64,000 nt of DNA from CBDDFQ01 sp965227035 (GCA_965227035.1 OZ245724.1:1302001-1366000), one strand, 5' to 3'; shown: positions 22,564 to 32,164, counted from the first letter of the stretch. Notes: generated by a model not told the origin, from the letters alone. Made by a program: numbers and translations.

Positions 22564-24437
22564 GCGCCAATCTGGTTGAAGTCAAAGTCCCGGACATCGG
22601 TGATTTTGCGGAAGTTGCAGTCATCGAACTGCTGGTAAAAGTCGGCGACGTGATTCGCGCCGAGCAATCGCTTATTACCGTCGAGAGCGACAAAGCGTCG
22701 ATGGAAATTCCCGCGTCGCAGGGCGGCACGGTACGAGAAGTGCTGGTGAAAGTCGGCGACAAGGTCAAAGAAGGATCGACGGTCGTGAAGATCGAGGCCG
22801 ATGCCGCTGCTGCTCCCGCCGCTGCTCCCGCGCCAGCCGCCGCTGCGCTAGCTCCCGCGGCACCTGCGCCGTCACCTGCCCCTGCCCCGGCAGCACCGGC
22901 GCACGCGACGTCACCATCGGCACCTGCATCCGCGCCGGCATCGACATCGAAGCCCGGCCTGTCCAGCTTCACCGGCAAAGCCGATCAGGAATGCGATCTC
23001 GTCGTCATAGGCGGTGGCCCTGGTGGCTACGCTGCGGCTTTCCGCGCAGCCGATCTCGGATTGAACGTGGTCATCGTCGAGCGCTACACCACGCTCGGCG
23101 GCGTCTGCCTGAACGTGGGATGCATTCCTTCGAAAGCTCTGCTGCACGTTGCGGCGGTCATGGACGAGGTCAAGCACTTCGATGCCTTGGGTATCAGCTT
23201 CGGCGAACCCAAAGTCGATATCGACAAGCTGCGCGGCCACAAGGAAAAGGTCATCGGCAAGCTCACGGGCGGTCTGGCTGCAATGGCCAAGATGCGCAAG
23301 GTCCCGGTCATTCGTGGCTACGGCAACTTCATCGACGCGAACCACTTGAGCATCGAAGAAACCGAAGGCACCGGCCAGAACAAGACCGGCAAGACAAGCA
23401 CGCTCAAGTTCCGCAATTGCGTGATCGCGGCGGGCTCGCAGGCGGTCAGTCTGCCGTTCATGCCCAAGGATCCTCGCGTGATCGATTCGACCGGTGCATT
23501 GCTGCTGCAAACCAAACCGCAGCGCATGCTGGTTCTGGGCGGCGGCATCATCGGCCTCGAAATGGGCACGGTCTACAGCACGCTGGGCGCACGTCTGGAC
23601 GTAGTCGAAATGATGGACGGGCTGATGCAAGGTGCCGATCGCGACCTGGTGAAGGTCTGGCAGAAGATGAACGCGCCGCGCTTCGACAACATCATGCTCA
23701 AGACCAAGACGGTGGGCGCCAAGGCCACCGACAAGGGCATCGAAGTGAGTTTCGAAGGCGAGGGCGCTCCGGCTTCACAAACTTACGATCTGGTGCTTCA
23801 GGCGGTGGGACGTACTCCCAACGGCAAGAAGATCAGCGCCGAGAAAGCCGGCGTGACCGTGTCCGATCGCGGGTTCATCCCGGTCGATATACAGATGCGC
23901 ACCAACGTGTCCAACATCTTCGCGATCGGCGACATCGTCGGTCAGCCGATGCTGGCGCACAAGGCGACTCATGAGGGGCATGTGGCCGCTGAAGTTATCG
24001 CGGGCGAGATCAAGGGCGACAAGGAGCTGGCAAGCGCTGCGTTCAACGCCCGCGTGATCCCCAGCGTGGCCTACACCGATCCGGAAGTGGCATGGGTGGG
24101 CCTTACCGAAGATCAGGCCAAGGCGCAGAACGTCGAGATCAAGAAGGGCCTTTACCCGTGGAATGCGCTGGGTCGCGCGATTGCGAACGGCCGCGACGAA
24201 GGCTTCACCAAGCTGCTCTTCGATGCGAAAACTCATCGCATCCTGGGCGGTGGCATCGTCGGCACGAACGCAGGCGACATGATCGGCGAGATCGCGCTGG
24301 CAATCGAGATGGGCGCGGACGAGATCGATATCGGCAAGACGATTCACCCGCATCCGACGCTGGGCGAGAGCATGGGCCTTGCAGCCGAGGCGGCGCATGG
24401 CAGCTGCACCGACTTGCCACCCCCGCGCAAGAAGTGA
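22560..24437 (+). CDS. lpdA: Dihydrolipoamide dehydrogenase (E3 of PDH) with N-terminal lipoyl domain
   Basis: Flavoenzyme that reoxidises dihydrolipoyl groups with NAD. It has 625 residues, about 150 more than a plain E3. The extra part is a lipoyl domain (lipoyl K45 in ESDKASMEIPA) and an Ala/Pro linker of about 60 residues. The FAD motif GGGPGG is at 151-156, the redox disulfide C183/C188 lies in GGVCLNVGCIPSK, and the catalytic His is near 598 in HPHPTLGE. ATG 22560 overlaps the bph stop, so an earlier in-frame ATG at 22494 inside bph is rejected. It is the last gene of the PDH operon. Confidence 0.97.
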   Translation: MSANLVEVKVPDIGDFAEVAVIELLVKVGDVIRAEQSLITVESDKASMEIPASQGGTVREVLVKVGDKVKEGSTVVKIEADAAAAPAAAPAPAAAALAPAAPAPSPAPAPAAPAHATSPSAPASAPASTSKPGLSSFTGKADQECDLVVIGGGPGGYAAAFRAADLGLNVVIVERYTTLGGVCLNVGCIPSKALLHVAAVMDEVKHFDALGISFGEPKVDIDKLRGHKEKVIGKLTGGLAAMAKMRKVPVIRGYGNFIDANHLSIEETEGTGQNKTGKTSTLKFRNCVIAAGSQAVSLPFMPKDPRVIDSTGALLLQTKPQRMLVLGGGIIGLEMGTVYSTLGARLDVVEMMDGLMQGADRDLVKVWQKMNAPRFDNIMLKTKTVGAKATDKGIEVSFEGEGAPASQTYDLVLQAVGRTPNGKKISAEKAGVTVSDRGFIPVDIQMRTNVSNIFAIGDIVGQPMLAHKATHEGHVAAEVIAGEIKGDKELASAAFNARVIPSVAYTDPEVAWVGLTEDQAKAQNVEIKKGLYPWNALGRAIANGRDEGFTKLLFDAKTHRILGGGIVGTNAGDMIGEIALAIEMGADEIDIGKTIHPHPTLGESMGLAAEAAHGSCTDLPPPRKK

Positions 24438-24491
24438 TCCAGGTTATCTAGCGTTCTGGCGGCGGCCGACGATTAGTCGGCGCGCAACAAA

Positions 24492-24523
24492 AAAGGCCAT
24501 TTGCTGAAAAGCAGATGGCCTTT
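24492..24523. terminator. Bidirectional terminator between lpdA and the NlpC/P60 gene
   Basis: A 14-base stem (AAAGGCCATTTGCT with AGCAGATGGCCTTT, one G-T pair) carries a GAAA loop. On the minus strand it runs into six T residues. On the plus strand the U-tract is short. It ends the PDH operon and the convergent hydrolase gene. Confidence 0.88.
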
Positions 24524-24600
24524 GCCGTTTCAGGCGGCTGATCGATGTGCGTTGGGAGAGGGGAAGAAGAGGCGAAGAGGCGAAAAAGAGCAAACGCCGA

Positions 24601-25236
<636 letters not shown>

Positions 25237-25446
25237 GGGACGTAGGTTAAGGACTACGAGTTTAGAAGTCAACACAAGATTGTCCCGTAAGTTATTGATT
25301 TATAAGGACTTCAATAATTAAATTGTATCAGTCGACGCGGTTTTTACCGAAATTCGCTCGTTTGAAATTTAGATCCGTCCAATCGAGAGAGGCCGAAAAC
25401 GCGGGTTTAATCGCTCATTGGTTAAGTGGCTGCACAGGCCGCCGAG

Positions 25447-25502
25447 GTTCGCCAATGCTGGCGAACATGGCACAAATTGCAGCGTAGATGCGCGAAAGCG
25501 CA
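25447..25502 (+). other. Two hairpins before the isochorismatase-like gene
   Basis: First, GTTCGCCA / TGGCGAAC around an ATGC loop at 25447-25466. Second, TGCGC / GCGCA around a GAAA tetraloop at 25489-25502, 12 bases before the chosen start codon. No U-tract follows either. They may structure the leader of the next gene. The rest of the 278-base gap (25237-25514) is AT-rich near 25265-25335 and shows nothing else. Confidence 0.4.
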
Positions 25503-25514
25503 GAAAGAAAATTC

Positions 25515-26120
25515 ATGCTCCTCGACGATTCCTTATCGCAACTCGTACTCATCGACTACCAGCCCAAGCTGATGCCGGTCATCTTCGAGGGCGATCAGGT
25601 TCTGCGAAACGGCTTCGTACTGGCTCAGGCCGCCGCTGCGCTCGATGTGCCGATCTTCGGCACCGAACAGAATCCTTCGAAACTTGGCGAGCTCGACGGG
25701 CCGATCCGTGCGCTGTGCAATCGTGTGCTGGCCAAGATGCATTTCAGCGCCTGCGAGGAAGGCTTGAGCGAATGGCTGCGTCCTCCGGCGCGTCAACAGC
25801 AAGGCAACGCCCGCAGCCTGCCCAAGCATCTGCAAAAGGCAGTTCCGCAAGCACCGGCGGGGCGCGATGCGATCGTGGTAGCCGGCGTCGAGGCGCACAT
25901 CTGCATGATGCAGACCGCCCTCGATTTGCTCGAAGACGAGTTCGACGTCTGGGTGGTGACCGACGCCTGCAGCTCACGCACCGAGAAAAGTCGCGATGCC
26001 GCGTTCGACCGGCTGGCCGGCGCCGGCGCCGAGTTGGTGACAACCGAAATGGTGCTGTTCGAGTGGCTGAAATCTGCCGAGCATCCGCAGTTCAAGGAAT
26101 TGCAGGCGCTGATCAAGTAG
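25515..26120 (+). CDS. Isochorismatase-like (cysteine hydrolase) family protein
   Basis: A 201-residue alpha/beta hydrolase of the nicotinamidase/isochorismatase fold (YcaC-like branch). The triad is visible: D14 in VLIDYQPKLM, K74 in LAKMHFSAC and nucleophile C130 in VAGVEAHICMMQTALDL. ATG 25515 places the Asp at the usual distance; ATG 25488 is an alternative lying at the second leader hairpin. The physiological substrate is unknown. Its last eight bases overlap the convergent OGT-like gene. Confidence 0.88.
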   Translation: MLLDDSLSQLVLIDYQPKLMPVIFEGDQVLRNGFVLAQAAAALDVPIFGTEQNPSKLGELDGPIRALCNRVLAKMHFSACEEGLSEWLRPPARQQQGNARSLPKHLQKAVPQAPAGRDAIVVAGVEAHICMMQTALDLLEDEFDVWVVTDACSSRTEKSRDAAFDRLAGAGAELVTTEMVLFEWLKSAEHPQFKELQALIK

Positions 26121-28164
26121 CGCGAACAGCATCCACTGCGGCGATCAGCGCGTTCTCCCACTCGATCATTCGCGCCATCGACCTGATCGCGCGGGGCCCG
26201 GACATGGTTCTATGAACCGTGTCTTTCAGCGCCGCCATCGATTCGGCGTTCGTCGAAAGCCCGACAGCGGCTTCGATGAGTTTGTCGGTATTTGCGAGTA
26301 CGAGTTCGGGAAGACCTTCTCCGATCAATACTTTGGCAGACAGCTGCGCCGCCCCGATCTCGCCCGATACGCTGATTGCCGGGACACCCGCCATGAGCGC
26401 GTCCGACAGACCTTCGGAGGAATCGATGCGCAACGTGTCGACGTAGAGATCGGCCAAACCCAGAACAGACATATCGTCTGCGCGAGCTAATGCTTTCGAG
26501 AAAAAGATCCGCGACTTGTCGATTCCGCGTTCTGCAACAGCATTCAGCCAGTACGCGTGAACGGCATCCGAGTAAACCGGCAACAGGAGAACCGTTGCGG
26601 GAGAACGCTCCAGAATATCCAGCCAGACCGAGAAGGTGCCTTGATCGAGAGCGAAAGGTGCGGGCAAGCTGGTCAATACGAATGCATCGGGGGGCAAACC
26701 GATGGCGCGTCTGGCCGACACCTTGTCGAATGTGGCTTCGGCCCCGACGAACGTCGCCTGGGTCACCGTATCTTCGAGCAGGACATCGTAGGGCGTGGCG
26801 CGCAGATTCTCGGTCCATGCCGGAATGCCCGCCTGCACTTTGGCCACCCGCGCCCATAGCGCAGCGTCGAGCACCGAGGCCGTATGCCCGGTCATGTCTA
26901 TCACCAGATCGAGACGATCGAGCCGTATTCGGGCAATCGCTTCCGCTGCGCTCAGGTGAGCGATCTCGACGACACGATCGACCAACGGTTCGAACGGCGT
27001 GTAAAGAGCAGCCGCAGGCCGCTCCGTGACGCAGTACAGGTGAAGCGAGAACCGTTTGCGGTCGTGAAGGCGCAGCAGTCTGCAAATCTTGGCGGCGTGA
27101 TGCGGATCGTCGATGTTGTCTATCGCTATACCCAGACGTATCTCTGTGTTGCCTATGTCCGGAAACCAGTGCCTGGCGAGCGGTTTCGCGGCTGCGATGC
27201 GCGCTTCGGCTTGTTCCGCCGACAGCGCCAGAATCTGCGCTCGCTCGTATATCGATAGCGGCAGCATCATCGATATCTTGCGCAGTTCGCGCCATCCGAG
27301 CTTGAGCGAATAAGCCGGCGTCGCGCTTCCGATGATTTCGCGCAGATACGCGGTGAGCGAAGCTTCGCAACGCCAATGCCCGGTCGATAAGGAGTGCGAC
27401 GCGCACAGGACGAGCAGCGAGTCCACGTCGTCGGCTGCGCTGGACTCCACCCGCCTCACAAAATGCGCAATTGGCGCTGGCAGACCCGGAATCAGGTTGA
27501 TTGCCTCGACGACCTGTCCGATGTGCTGGGGCGATTCCGCAACCGCAAGACGCGCCGCGTCCAGGTTGCCCGCCAACGCGTTGCAAAGAACTTGCCGAGC
27601 GACTAGATGCGCACGCGAAGCCTCCGGAATCGGAATCGACGACGGTTGCGAAAGATGCGATGAAAGTGCGGCACATGCGTCGTCGAATCTCGAGGCGCTC
27701 AAGAGCAGATCGACCAGGAGCAGGGCTCGGCCGAGGTCACCGGCTTTGTCCGCAACCAACGCGTTTGCAAGTGAAATTGCGGCATCGACCTTGCCGGTGC
27801 GAGCGTGAATCCAGCACAGTTTGACCGACGCCCGGGGGTTCAGGGAAGCGAGTCGCAGCGCGGCTTCGAAACAGGCGACCGAATCTGTCAACTCCTCGCA
27901 CAGCTCCGCCGCAATACCAAGGTTTATCAAGCCATCGGCGTCGCCAGCCAGCAAATCGCGTTTGGAAGCCAGGAGCCGATAAGCGGCCTGTCGAAGCTCC
28001 AGCTCCGACAACACGGTGGCGCAGGCCGCGATTGCATTCGCGTCGTCGGGCATCACGGCAAGGGCATGCTGGAACCGGGTCAAGGCAAGTTCGGGCCTGC
28101 CGGCTCTGTGCAGCTGCGAGCCATCGCGCATCGAACGTTCGTAGGAGTGGACTTCGGAGCTCAT
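26113..28164 (-). CDS. TPR / O-GlcNAc-transferase-like (SPINDLY type) protein, degenerate active site
   Basis: A 683-residue protein. Residues 1-210 form helical TPR-like repeats (for example LINLGIAAELCEELTDSVAC). From about 340 the sequence follows the GT41/OGT catalytic region: HDRKRFSLHLYCVT, LDLVIDMTGHTA, GLPPDAFVLTSL, WLDILERSPATVLLLPV, ADLYVDT, SDALMAGVPAIS and GLPEL. By eye against remembered human OGT, the UDP-contacting Lys becomes A505 and the HTTG block becomes S583-E-G-L. The protein may be inactive, or may use another donor or act as a scaffold. It is divergent (87 bases) from a glycosyltransferase gene, suggesting a shared surface-glycan role. Confidence 0.7.
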   Translation of the reverse strand: MSSEVHSYERSMRDGSQLHRAGRPELALTRFQHALAVMPDDANAIAACATVLSELELRQAAYRLLASKRDLLAGDADGLINLGIAAELCEELTDSVACFEAALRLASLNPRASVKLCWIHARTGKVDAAISLANALVADKAGDLGRALLLVDLLLSASRFDDACAALSSHLSQPSSIPIPEASRAHLVARQVLCNALAGNLDAARLAVAESPQHIGQVVEAINLIPGLPAPIAHFVRRVESSAADDVDSLLVLCASHSLSTGHWRCEASLTAYLREIIGSATPAYSLKLGWRELRKISMMLPLSIYERAQILALSAEQAEARIAAAKPLARHWFPDIGNTEIRLGIAIDNIDDPHHAAKICRLLRLHDRKRFSLHLYCVTERPAAALYTPFEPLVDRVVEIAHLSAAEAIARIRLDRLDLVIDMTGHTASVLDAALWARVAKVQAGIPAWTENLRATPYDVLLEDTVTQATFVGAEATFDKVSARRAIGLPPDAFVLTSLPAPFALDQGTFSVWLDILERSPATVLLLPVYSDAVHAYWLNAVAERGIDKSRIFFSKALARADDMSVLGLADLYVDTLRIDSSEGLSDALMAGVPAISVSGEIGAAQLSAKVLIGEGLPELVLANTDKLIEAAVGLSTNAESMAALKDTVHRTMSGPRAIRSMARMIEWENALIAAVDAVRAT

Positions 28165-28251
28165 GAACGATTATGTAGTGAGGCAATAATCGGCTTCGAC
28201 GACCATCCACGACAAACGCACTACCAGCCCTCCAGGTTTTTGAATCCACTC

Positions 28252-29277
28252 ATGCCATCGCCTAACGACACGCTTCGAGAAGATCCGCTGCACCTTGTCG
28301 GCTGTTTCGACAATCCGTTCGCGGGCGCTGAAATCGAGCTGATCGATCTGGCGCGCCTGATGCAGCAGCGATATCCGGATCGACCCGTGGCGCTGTGGTC
28401 GACCAAGCCGGTGCATGCGCGGTTCGCGGCGGTCGACATCACGGTGATCAAACCTTTTGGAGGCGCCTATCCGAAGGGCGGCGCAATCCTGCTGAGTGGC
28501 GTGCATGTCGATCCGGGCATCTGGATGCAGCACGCCAAGCCCAGAAAAATTCGGGTGCGATACAACCTGCCTAATCACGAGCGGCTTTGCATCGTCATCG
28601 AGCAGATCCGCGCTGCCATCTCGATGGAACCCGAACTGGTGTTTTCTTCCGCAGCCCTGCGATGGACTTGCGGCATGAAAGGCGAAGTCGAACCGAGTTT
28701 GATCCCCATGGATCGCTATCTCGCGAATCCTTTGCGCGGCGCATCGGAAATCACAAACTCGGAAGTCAAACGGCCGCTGACCATCGGCCGGGTCAGTCGA
28801 GACGTTTTGGAGAAGCATCACGAGAAAGATCCGATGCTTTACCGAATGCTCGCAGCCCGCGGAGTGCGGGTGAGGTTGATGGGGGCTACCTGTCTGGCCT
28901 CACAACTCAAGGGCGTGGAAGGCGTCGAGCTGTTGCCGGCCGGTGCCGAAGACGTCGATGTTTTTCATCGAAGCCTCGACGTGTTTTTCTACCGCACCGG
29001 GACCTTCAGCGAACCCTACGGACGCGTCGTCTTCGAGGCCATGGCCAGCGGATTGCCGGTCGTGGGATCGCGATACGGCGGCTACGCCGAATTCATCGCG
29101 GAAGGGGGTGGTGCAATCGTTTTCGAAACCCAGGAGCAAGCCTACGATTCCATCGTCGCGCTGCAGTCCGATCCCGCTGCTTTGGCGCTCATGGGGCAGC
29201 GTGCTCGGGATCGCGCAGTCGCTCTGCACGGCCAGCAGGCAATAGATGCGATGCTTGCCGACTACGCGAGTTTCTGA
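28252..29277 (+). CDS. Glycosyltransferase, GT1/GT4-like C-terminal domain
   Basis: A 341-residue retaining-type glycosyltransferase. The C-terminal half has the E-x7-E motif (SEPYGRVVFEAMASGLPVV) followed by GSRYGGYAEFI, as in family 4 GT-B enzymes. The N-terminal half is divergent (CFDNPFAGAEIELIDLARLM). Start ATG 28252 lies just after the divergent promoter region; longer readings would run through the neighbouring gene. Donor and acceptor are unknown. It ends 15 bases from the convergent FecR-domain gene, with no clear terminator between them. Confidence 0.82.
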   Translation: MPSPNDTLREDPLHLVGCFDNPFAGAEIELIDLARLMQQRYPDRPVALWSTKPVHARFAAVDITVIKPFGGAYPKGGAILLSGVHVDPGIWMQHAKPRKIRVRYNLPNHERLCIVIEQIRAAISMEPELVFSSAALRWTCGMKGEVEPSLIPMDRYLANPLRGASEITNSEVKRPLTIGRVSRDVLEKHHEKDPMLYRMLAARGVRVRLMGATCLASQLKGVEGVELLPAGAEDVDVFHRSLDVFFYRTGTFSEPYGRVVFEAMASGLPVVGSRYGGYAEFIAEGGGAIVFETQEQAYDSIVALQSDPAALALMGQRARDRAVALHGQQAIDAMLADYASF

Positions 29278-29292
29278 GGATCGATTCGATGA

Positions 29293-30786
29293 CTAGCGAA
29301 GACCTGAGCTGGACGCCTGGTTGAACACCGCCGCGCCAGTGATCGTTCCCGCGATAGGTGCGTCGTGATACCTGAACAGTAGTCCGGCGGTGGATGCCAG
29401 ATTGCCTGCAACGAATCCCTTCATGAACACATCGCCGCTGGCGCCGTACATGGTGCCGTCCGATTGAACTGCGCCGCGGTTCGTCGGCATGTTGACCGGC
29501 ACCATAAGCGCTCCGAACTGGGTGTTGATGACCGACGTGAATTTGCCCGACGAGAAGTTGATCGACAGCGTCGCGCCGGTGACCGAGCCGGGGCCGAAGT
29601 TGTCCGACACCGCTGCGCCGCCCGCGAACGCATAGTTCGCCGTACCGTGAGTCGGCAAATCACCACTCGAGGAGGGTATGCCCACCAGATAGTGAACCTT
29701 GTTCTGGGTGCTCGAGGACGAGTCGAACGAATCGCTCAACTGCGCTTGAGTCCAGTAACCCCATCCGATGAAATCCTTGTTCGCAATGGATCCGACTTTG
29801 TCGCCGACGATAGTCTGGCCGACGTTCTGGAACGTGATCGTGTGGCTGCCGTACGACCAGACGGCCTGGCTCATCTTGTCGGCACTGAACGTGCTCGTAC
29901 TCGAATGGAAGTCGCTCGAATAGCGGTCGTTGGGAGTGATGAAATCCGAATGAAGATTATTGAAGTTTCCGTTCGATGGCGGCCCGACGACTGGGGGGGA
30001 AGAGGGAATCGTTGGCGGATCTGTTGCCTCGAATTGCGGTCGGTCGGATGGCGGTTTGGCAGGTGCCACGGCAGGCAGCTTCGCCAGAGCCACGGTCTGT
30101 CCGTCGGCATCGGTTTTGTTCGCTGCGGCGGTGGGGTCCTGCTTCGGCTGTTCCGTCTGGAAGCTGGTGCGGTTATTGGTGCGCGCAGGAATCTCGCCGT
30201 TGCTGGTCACCCGTACCGATTCACCCACAGTCAGGCCGGTGCATCCGCCGTTGGTGCAGACGACGATCTCGTCCTTTTCGGTGGATACCGAGAGCGATCC
30301 GTCGGGGTTGTAGCCTGCAAAGAATGCCGACCCGCGAATGCCGATGGTGGCCGTCTGCGTCGTCACCTGATAGTTGTCGCGATTGCGCTTGCCGATCAGA
30401 CCGGTGACAGCGCGCATGCTGCCGCGAAACAGATCGACCAGGAAGGTGTCCTTTTTGGGATCGTTCTCGTCGGCGTATTTCTTGATGTTGAACAAAGTGC
30501 CCGGTTGCAGCGACACCAACCCTCCATCCGAAAAACGAATCTGCGCATGGCCTGCCGCGCCAGTTTCGATAACGTCGCCGCTTTCGAGATTTCGCCCCTT
30601 GACGAGCTTGTCGTCTGCGCCGCCGCGACGCAGCGTCACGTCGCCAGCAGCGAATTGAGCGATTCCAGCGGTGGCTGCCGATGCCGTCGCCGGATAAGCG
30701 GCGGCAATAGCGAGAACGATAGCCAGAACGACTGCGCTACTGCGCAAGGCAAACGTCATGGAGGAAGTCATTCGTGTTTCTTTCAT
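29293..30786 (-). CDS. FecR-domain exported protein with C-terminal beta-barrel-like domain
   Basis: A 497-residue exported protein. A signal peptide (about 1-38, TASA-ATAG) has no lipobox Cys. A FecR domain spans about 45-195 (LVKGRNLESGDVIETG, then AQIRFSDGGLVSLQPGT and TATIGIRGSAFF). A Pro/Ser/Thr-rich linker follows (about 205-275). The C-terminal 200 residues are Gly/Ser/Asn-rich with alternating hydrophobic strands (GTANYAFAGGAAVSDNF, GATLSINFSSGKFTSVI, IAGTITGAAVF). This looks like the 8-stranded barrel at the C-terminus of Slam substrates of TbpB type. It lies 16 bases downstream of the Slam-like gene and is its likely client. The signal peptide and the barrel with no TonB box argue against a classical FecR sigma regulator. 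Confidence 0.72.
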   Translation of the reverse strand: MKETRMTSSMTFALRSSAVVLAIVLAIAAAYPATASAATAGIAQFAAGDVTLRRGGADDKLVKGRNLESGDVIETGAAGHAQIRFSDGGLVSLQPGTLFNIKKYADENDPKKDTFLVDLFRGSMRAVTGLIGKRNRDNYQVTTQTATIGIRGSAFFAGYNPDGSLSVSTEKDEIVVCTNGGCTGLTVGESVRVTSNGEIPARTNNRTSFQTEQPKQDPTAAANKTDADGQTVALAKLPAVAPAKPPSDRPQFEATDPPTIPSSPPVVGPPSNGNFNNLHSDFITPNDRYSSDFHSSTSTFSADKMSQAVWSYGSHTITFQNVGQTIVGDKVGSIANKDFIGWGYWTQAQLSDSFDSSSSTQNKVHYLVGIPSSSGDLPTHGTANYAFAGGAAVSDNFGPGSVTGATLSINFSSGKFTSVINTQFGALMVPVNMPTNRGAVQSDGTMYGASGDVFMKGFVAGNLASTAGLLFRYHDAPIAGTITGAAVFNQASSSGLR

Positions 30787-30802
30787 GGTGCTGTGTCTTG
30801 CT

Positions 30803-32164
30803 TCAGAAGTCTTTGCGGGCTGTGATCGAAATCATGGTGCGGTCGTAGTCGGCGATCGCCACGTTTGAATTGGTCCTGACGAGGCTGATTTGCGGAGTCA
30901 CGCGCCAGGTTTTTGCGGGTACCCAGGTCAGGCCCAGATTCAGGTTGATCTGGTTGTCGCCGCGGGTCACGAGGAAAAGCGGATCGACCGCATCGCGTTC
31001 GCGGTGCTCATAACTCGCACTTGCAAAAACCGCCAGCGAATCGTTGATCGGTTTCTGCACGCCAGCTCGAACGCCCACCAGATGCTGGCCAAGATGCTGC
31101 AACGATTTATCCAGAGGATCTTCCTTACCCACGTAAGCGCCGCCGAACACCAGCCACCCGCCGGTGCGGAACTGATGAGCATACGAAGCTCCCAGCACAT
31201 ATCGATTCACATCCGTCGCGCCGGTGGGGTAGTACAGGCGCGAGGCCTGAACGTAAGCGCCGAACTGGCGGAAGGCGTCGAACTTGTACGCCCATTCGCC
31301 CACGACACCGGCCTGCTCGCGAAGACGAGATCCGCTGACGCCGTAGCTTTCGAGTTGCCCGGCAAAGGTGTATTCGTTACGTTCGTAGCGATAGCTCGCG
31401 CCCAGACTCAGATTTTCCTGATCGGTGTTGTATTGATGCGCCGACCCTTCGTTGCCGCGAACCTGCCCGACTGCAGATCCGATGATCGACCAGCGCGGAT
31501 CGACCACATAGCGTCCTGAAATTCCGCCGCCCACGGTGGCGAAGTTCGAGGCCACCTTGACCCCACTGGCACCCAGTGGAAACAGTGCTCCGCCGAACAG
31601 GGGCACGGCCACGCTGCTGGACGCAATCCCGCTGGTGACGTTGGTGTCGTGCCCGATGCCCAGTTCCACGAACGAGCGATACGACGATTTCGAATCCGCA
31701 TCGATGCGGTCGATGGCTTGGAGGAAGTCGTCGATCGATGCCGCGGCTTCGACCGGAACACCCTGATCTTTGGTTTGCTGAAGCAGTGCGCGGGCGGCCT
31801 GCCGGTCGCCGACCGCAAACAGTGCCCGGGCCAGCTCGGCCTTGGCGCGTGGATTGTTCGGCTGCACGACCAGAACGCGTTCAAGCGCAAAGATCGCCTT
31901 CGTGTAGTCGGAATCCTGATTCGCAGCGATGCCGAGCACGGTGTCGAAGTCGGGATCGCCAGCCCGGTCTACTTCCAGCGGAAGCAGGATCGACAGCGCT
32001 TGCTCGCCCGATCCGGACTCCGCAAGGCGCAGAGCGTTGCGAACAGGCTCGTCGAGTTCGGCATGGGCGACGCTGGAGATTCCGAGCGTCAAGACACAGG
32101 CCAGAATCAAGGGAAGGGCGCGGAATCTGGTGCGGGAGTCGGAGTTGAAAGGTTTGGAATTCAT
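30803..32164 (-). CDS. Slam-like outer-membrane protein (TPR plus 14-strand-type barrel)
   Basis: A 453-residue outer-membrane protein. A signal peptide (1-35, VAHA-ELDEP) is followed by a TPR region (about 38-150, with YTKAIFALERVLVVQPNNPRA). A beta-barrel of about 290 residues starts at SYRSFVELGIGHDTNVTSG and ends in the C-terminal Phe (ITARKDF), a BamA recognition signature. This is the surface lipoprotein assembly modulator layout (TPR plus DUF560). Slam proteins move TbpB-type or hemophilin-type substrates across the outer membrane (type XI secretion). It is first in a two-gene operon with the FecR-barrel protein. No ribosome site is obvious before ATG 32164. Confidence 0.75.
   Translation of the reverse strand: MNSKPFNSDSRTRFRALPLILACVLTLGISSVAHAELDEPVRNALRLAESGSGEQALSILLPLEVDRAGDPDFDTVLGIAANQDSDYTKAIFALERVLVVQPNNPRAKAELARALFAVGDRQAARALLQQTKDQGVPVEAAASIDDFLQAIDRIDADSKSSYRSFVELGIGHDTNVTSGIASSSVAVPLFGGALFPLGASGVKVASNFATVGGGISGRYVVDPRWSIIGSAVGQVRGNEGSAHQYNTDQENLSLGASYRYERNEYTFAGQLESYGVSGSRLREQAGVVGEWAYKFDAFRQFGAYVQASRLYYPTGATDVNRYVLGASYAHQFRTGGWLVFGGAYVGKEDPLDKSLQHLGQHLVGVRAGVQKPINDSLAVFASASYEHRERDAVDPLFLVTRGDNQINLNLGLTWVPAKTWRVTPQISLVRTNSNVAIADYDRTMISITARKDF

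Noticed and set aside
29293..30786. FecR-type anti-sigma regulator of an iron-uptake sigma factor
   Set aside because: There is no sigma factor or TonB receptor nearby, and the protein has a cleavable signal peptide and a long strand-rich C-terminus instead of a cytoplasmic anti-sigma domain.
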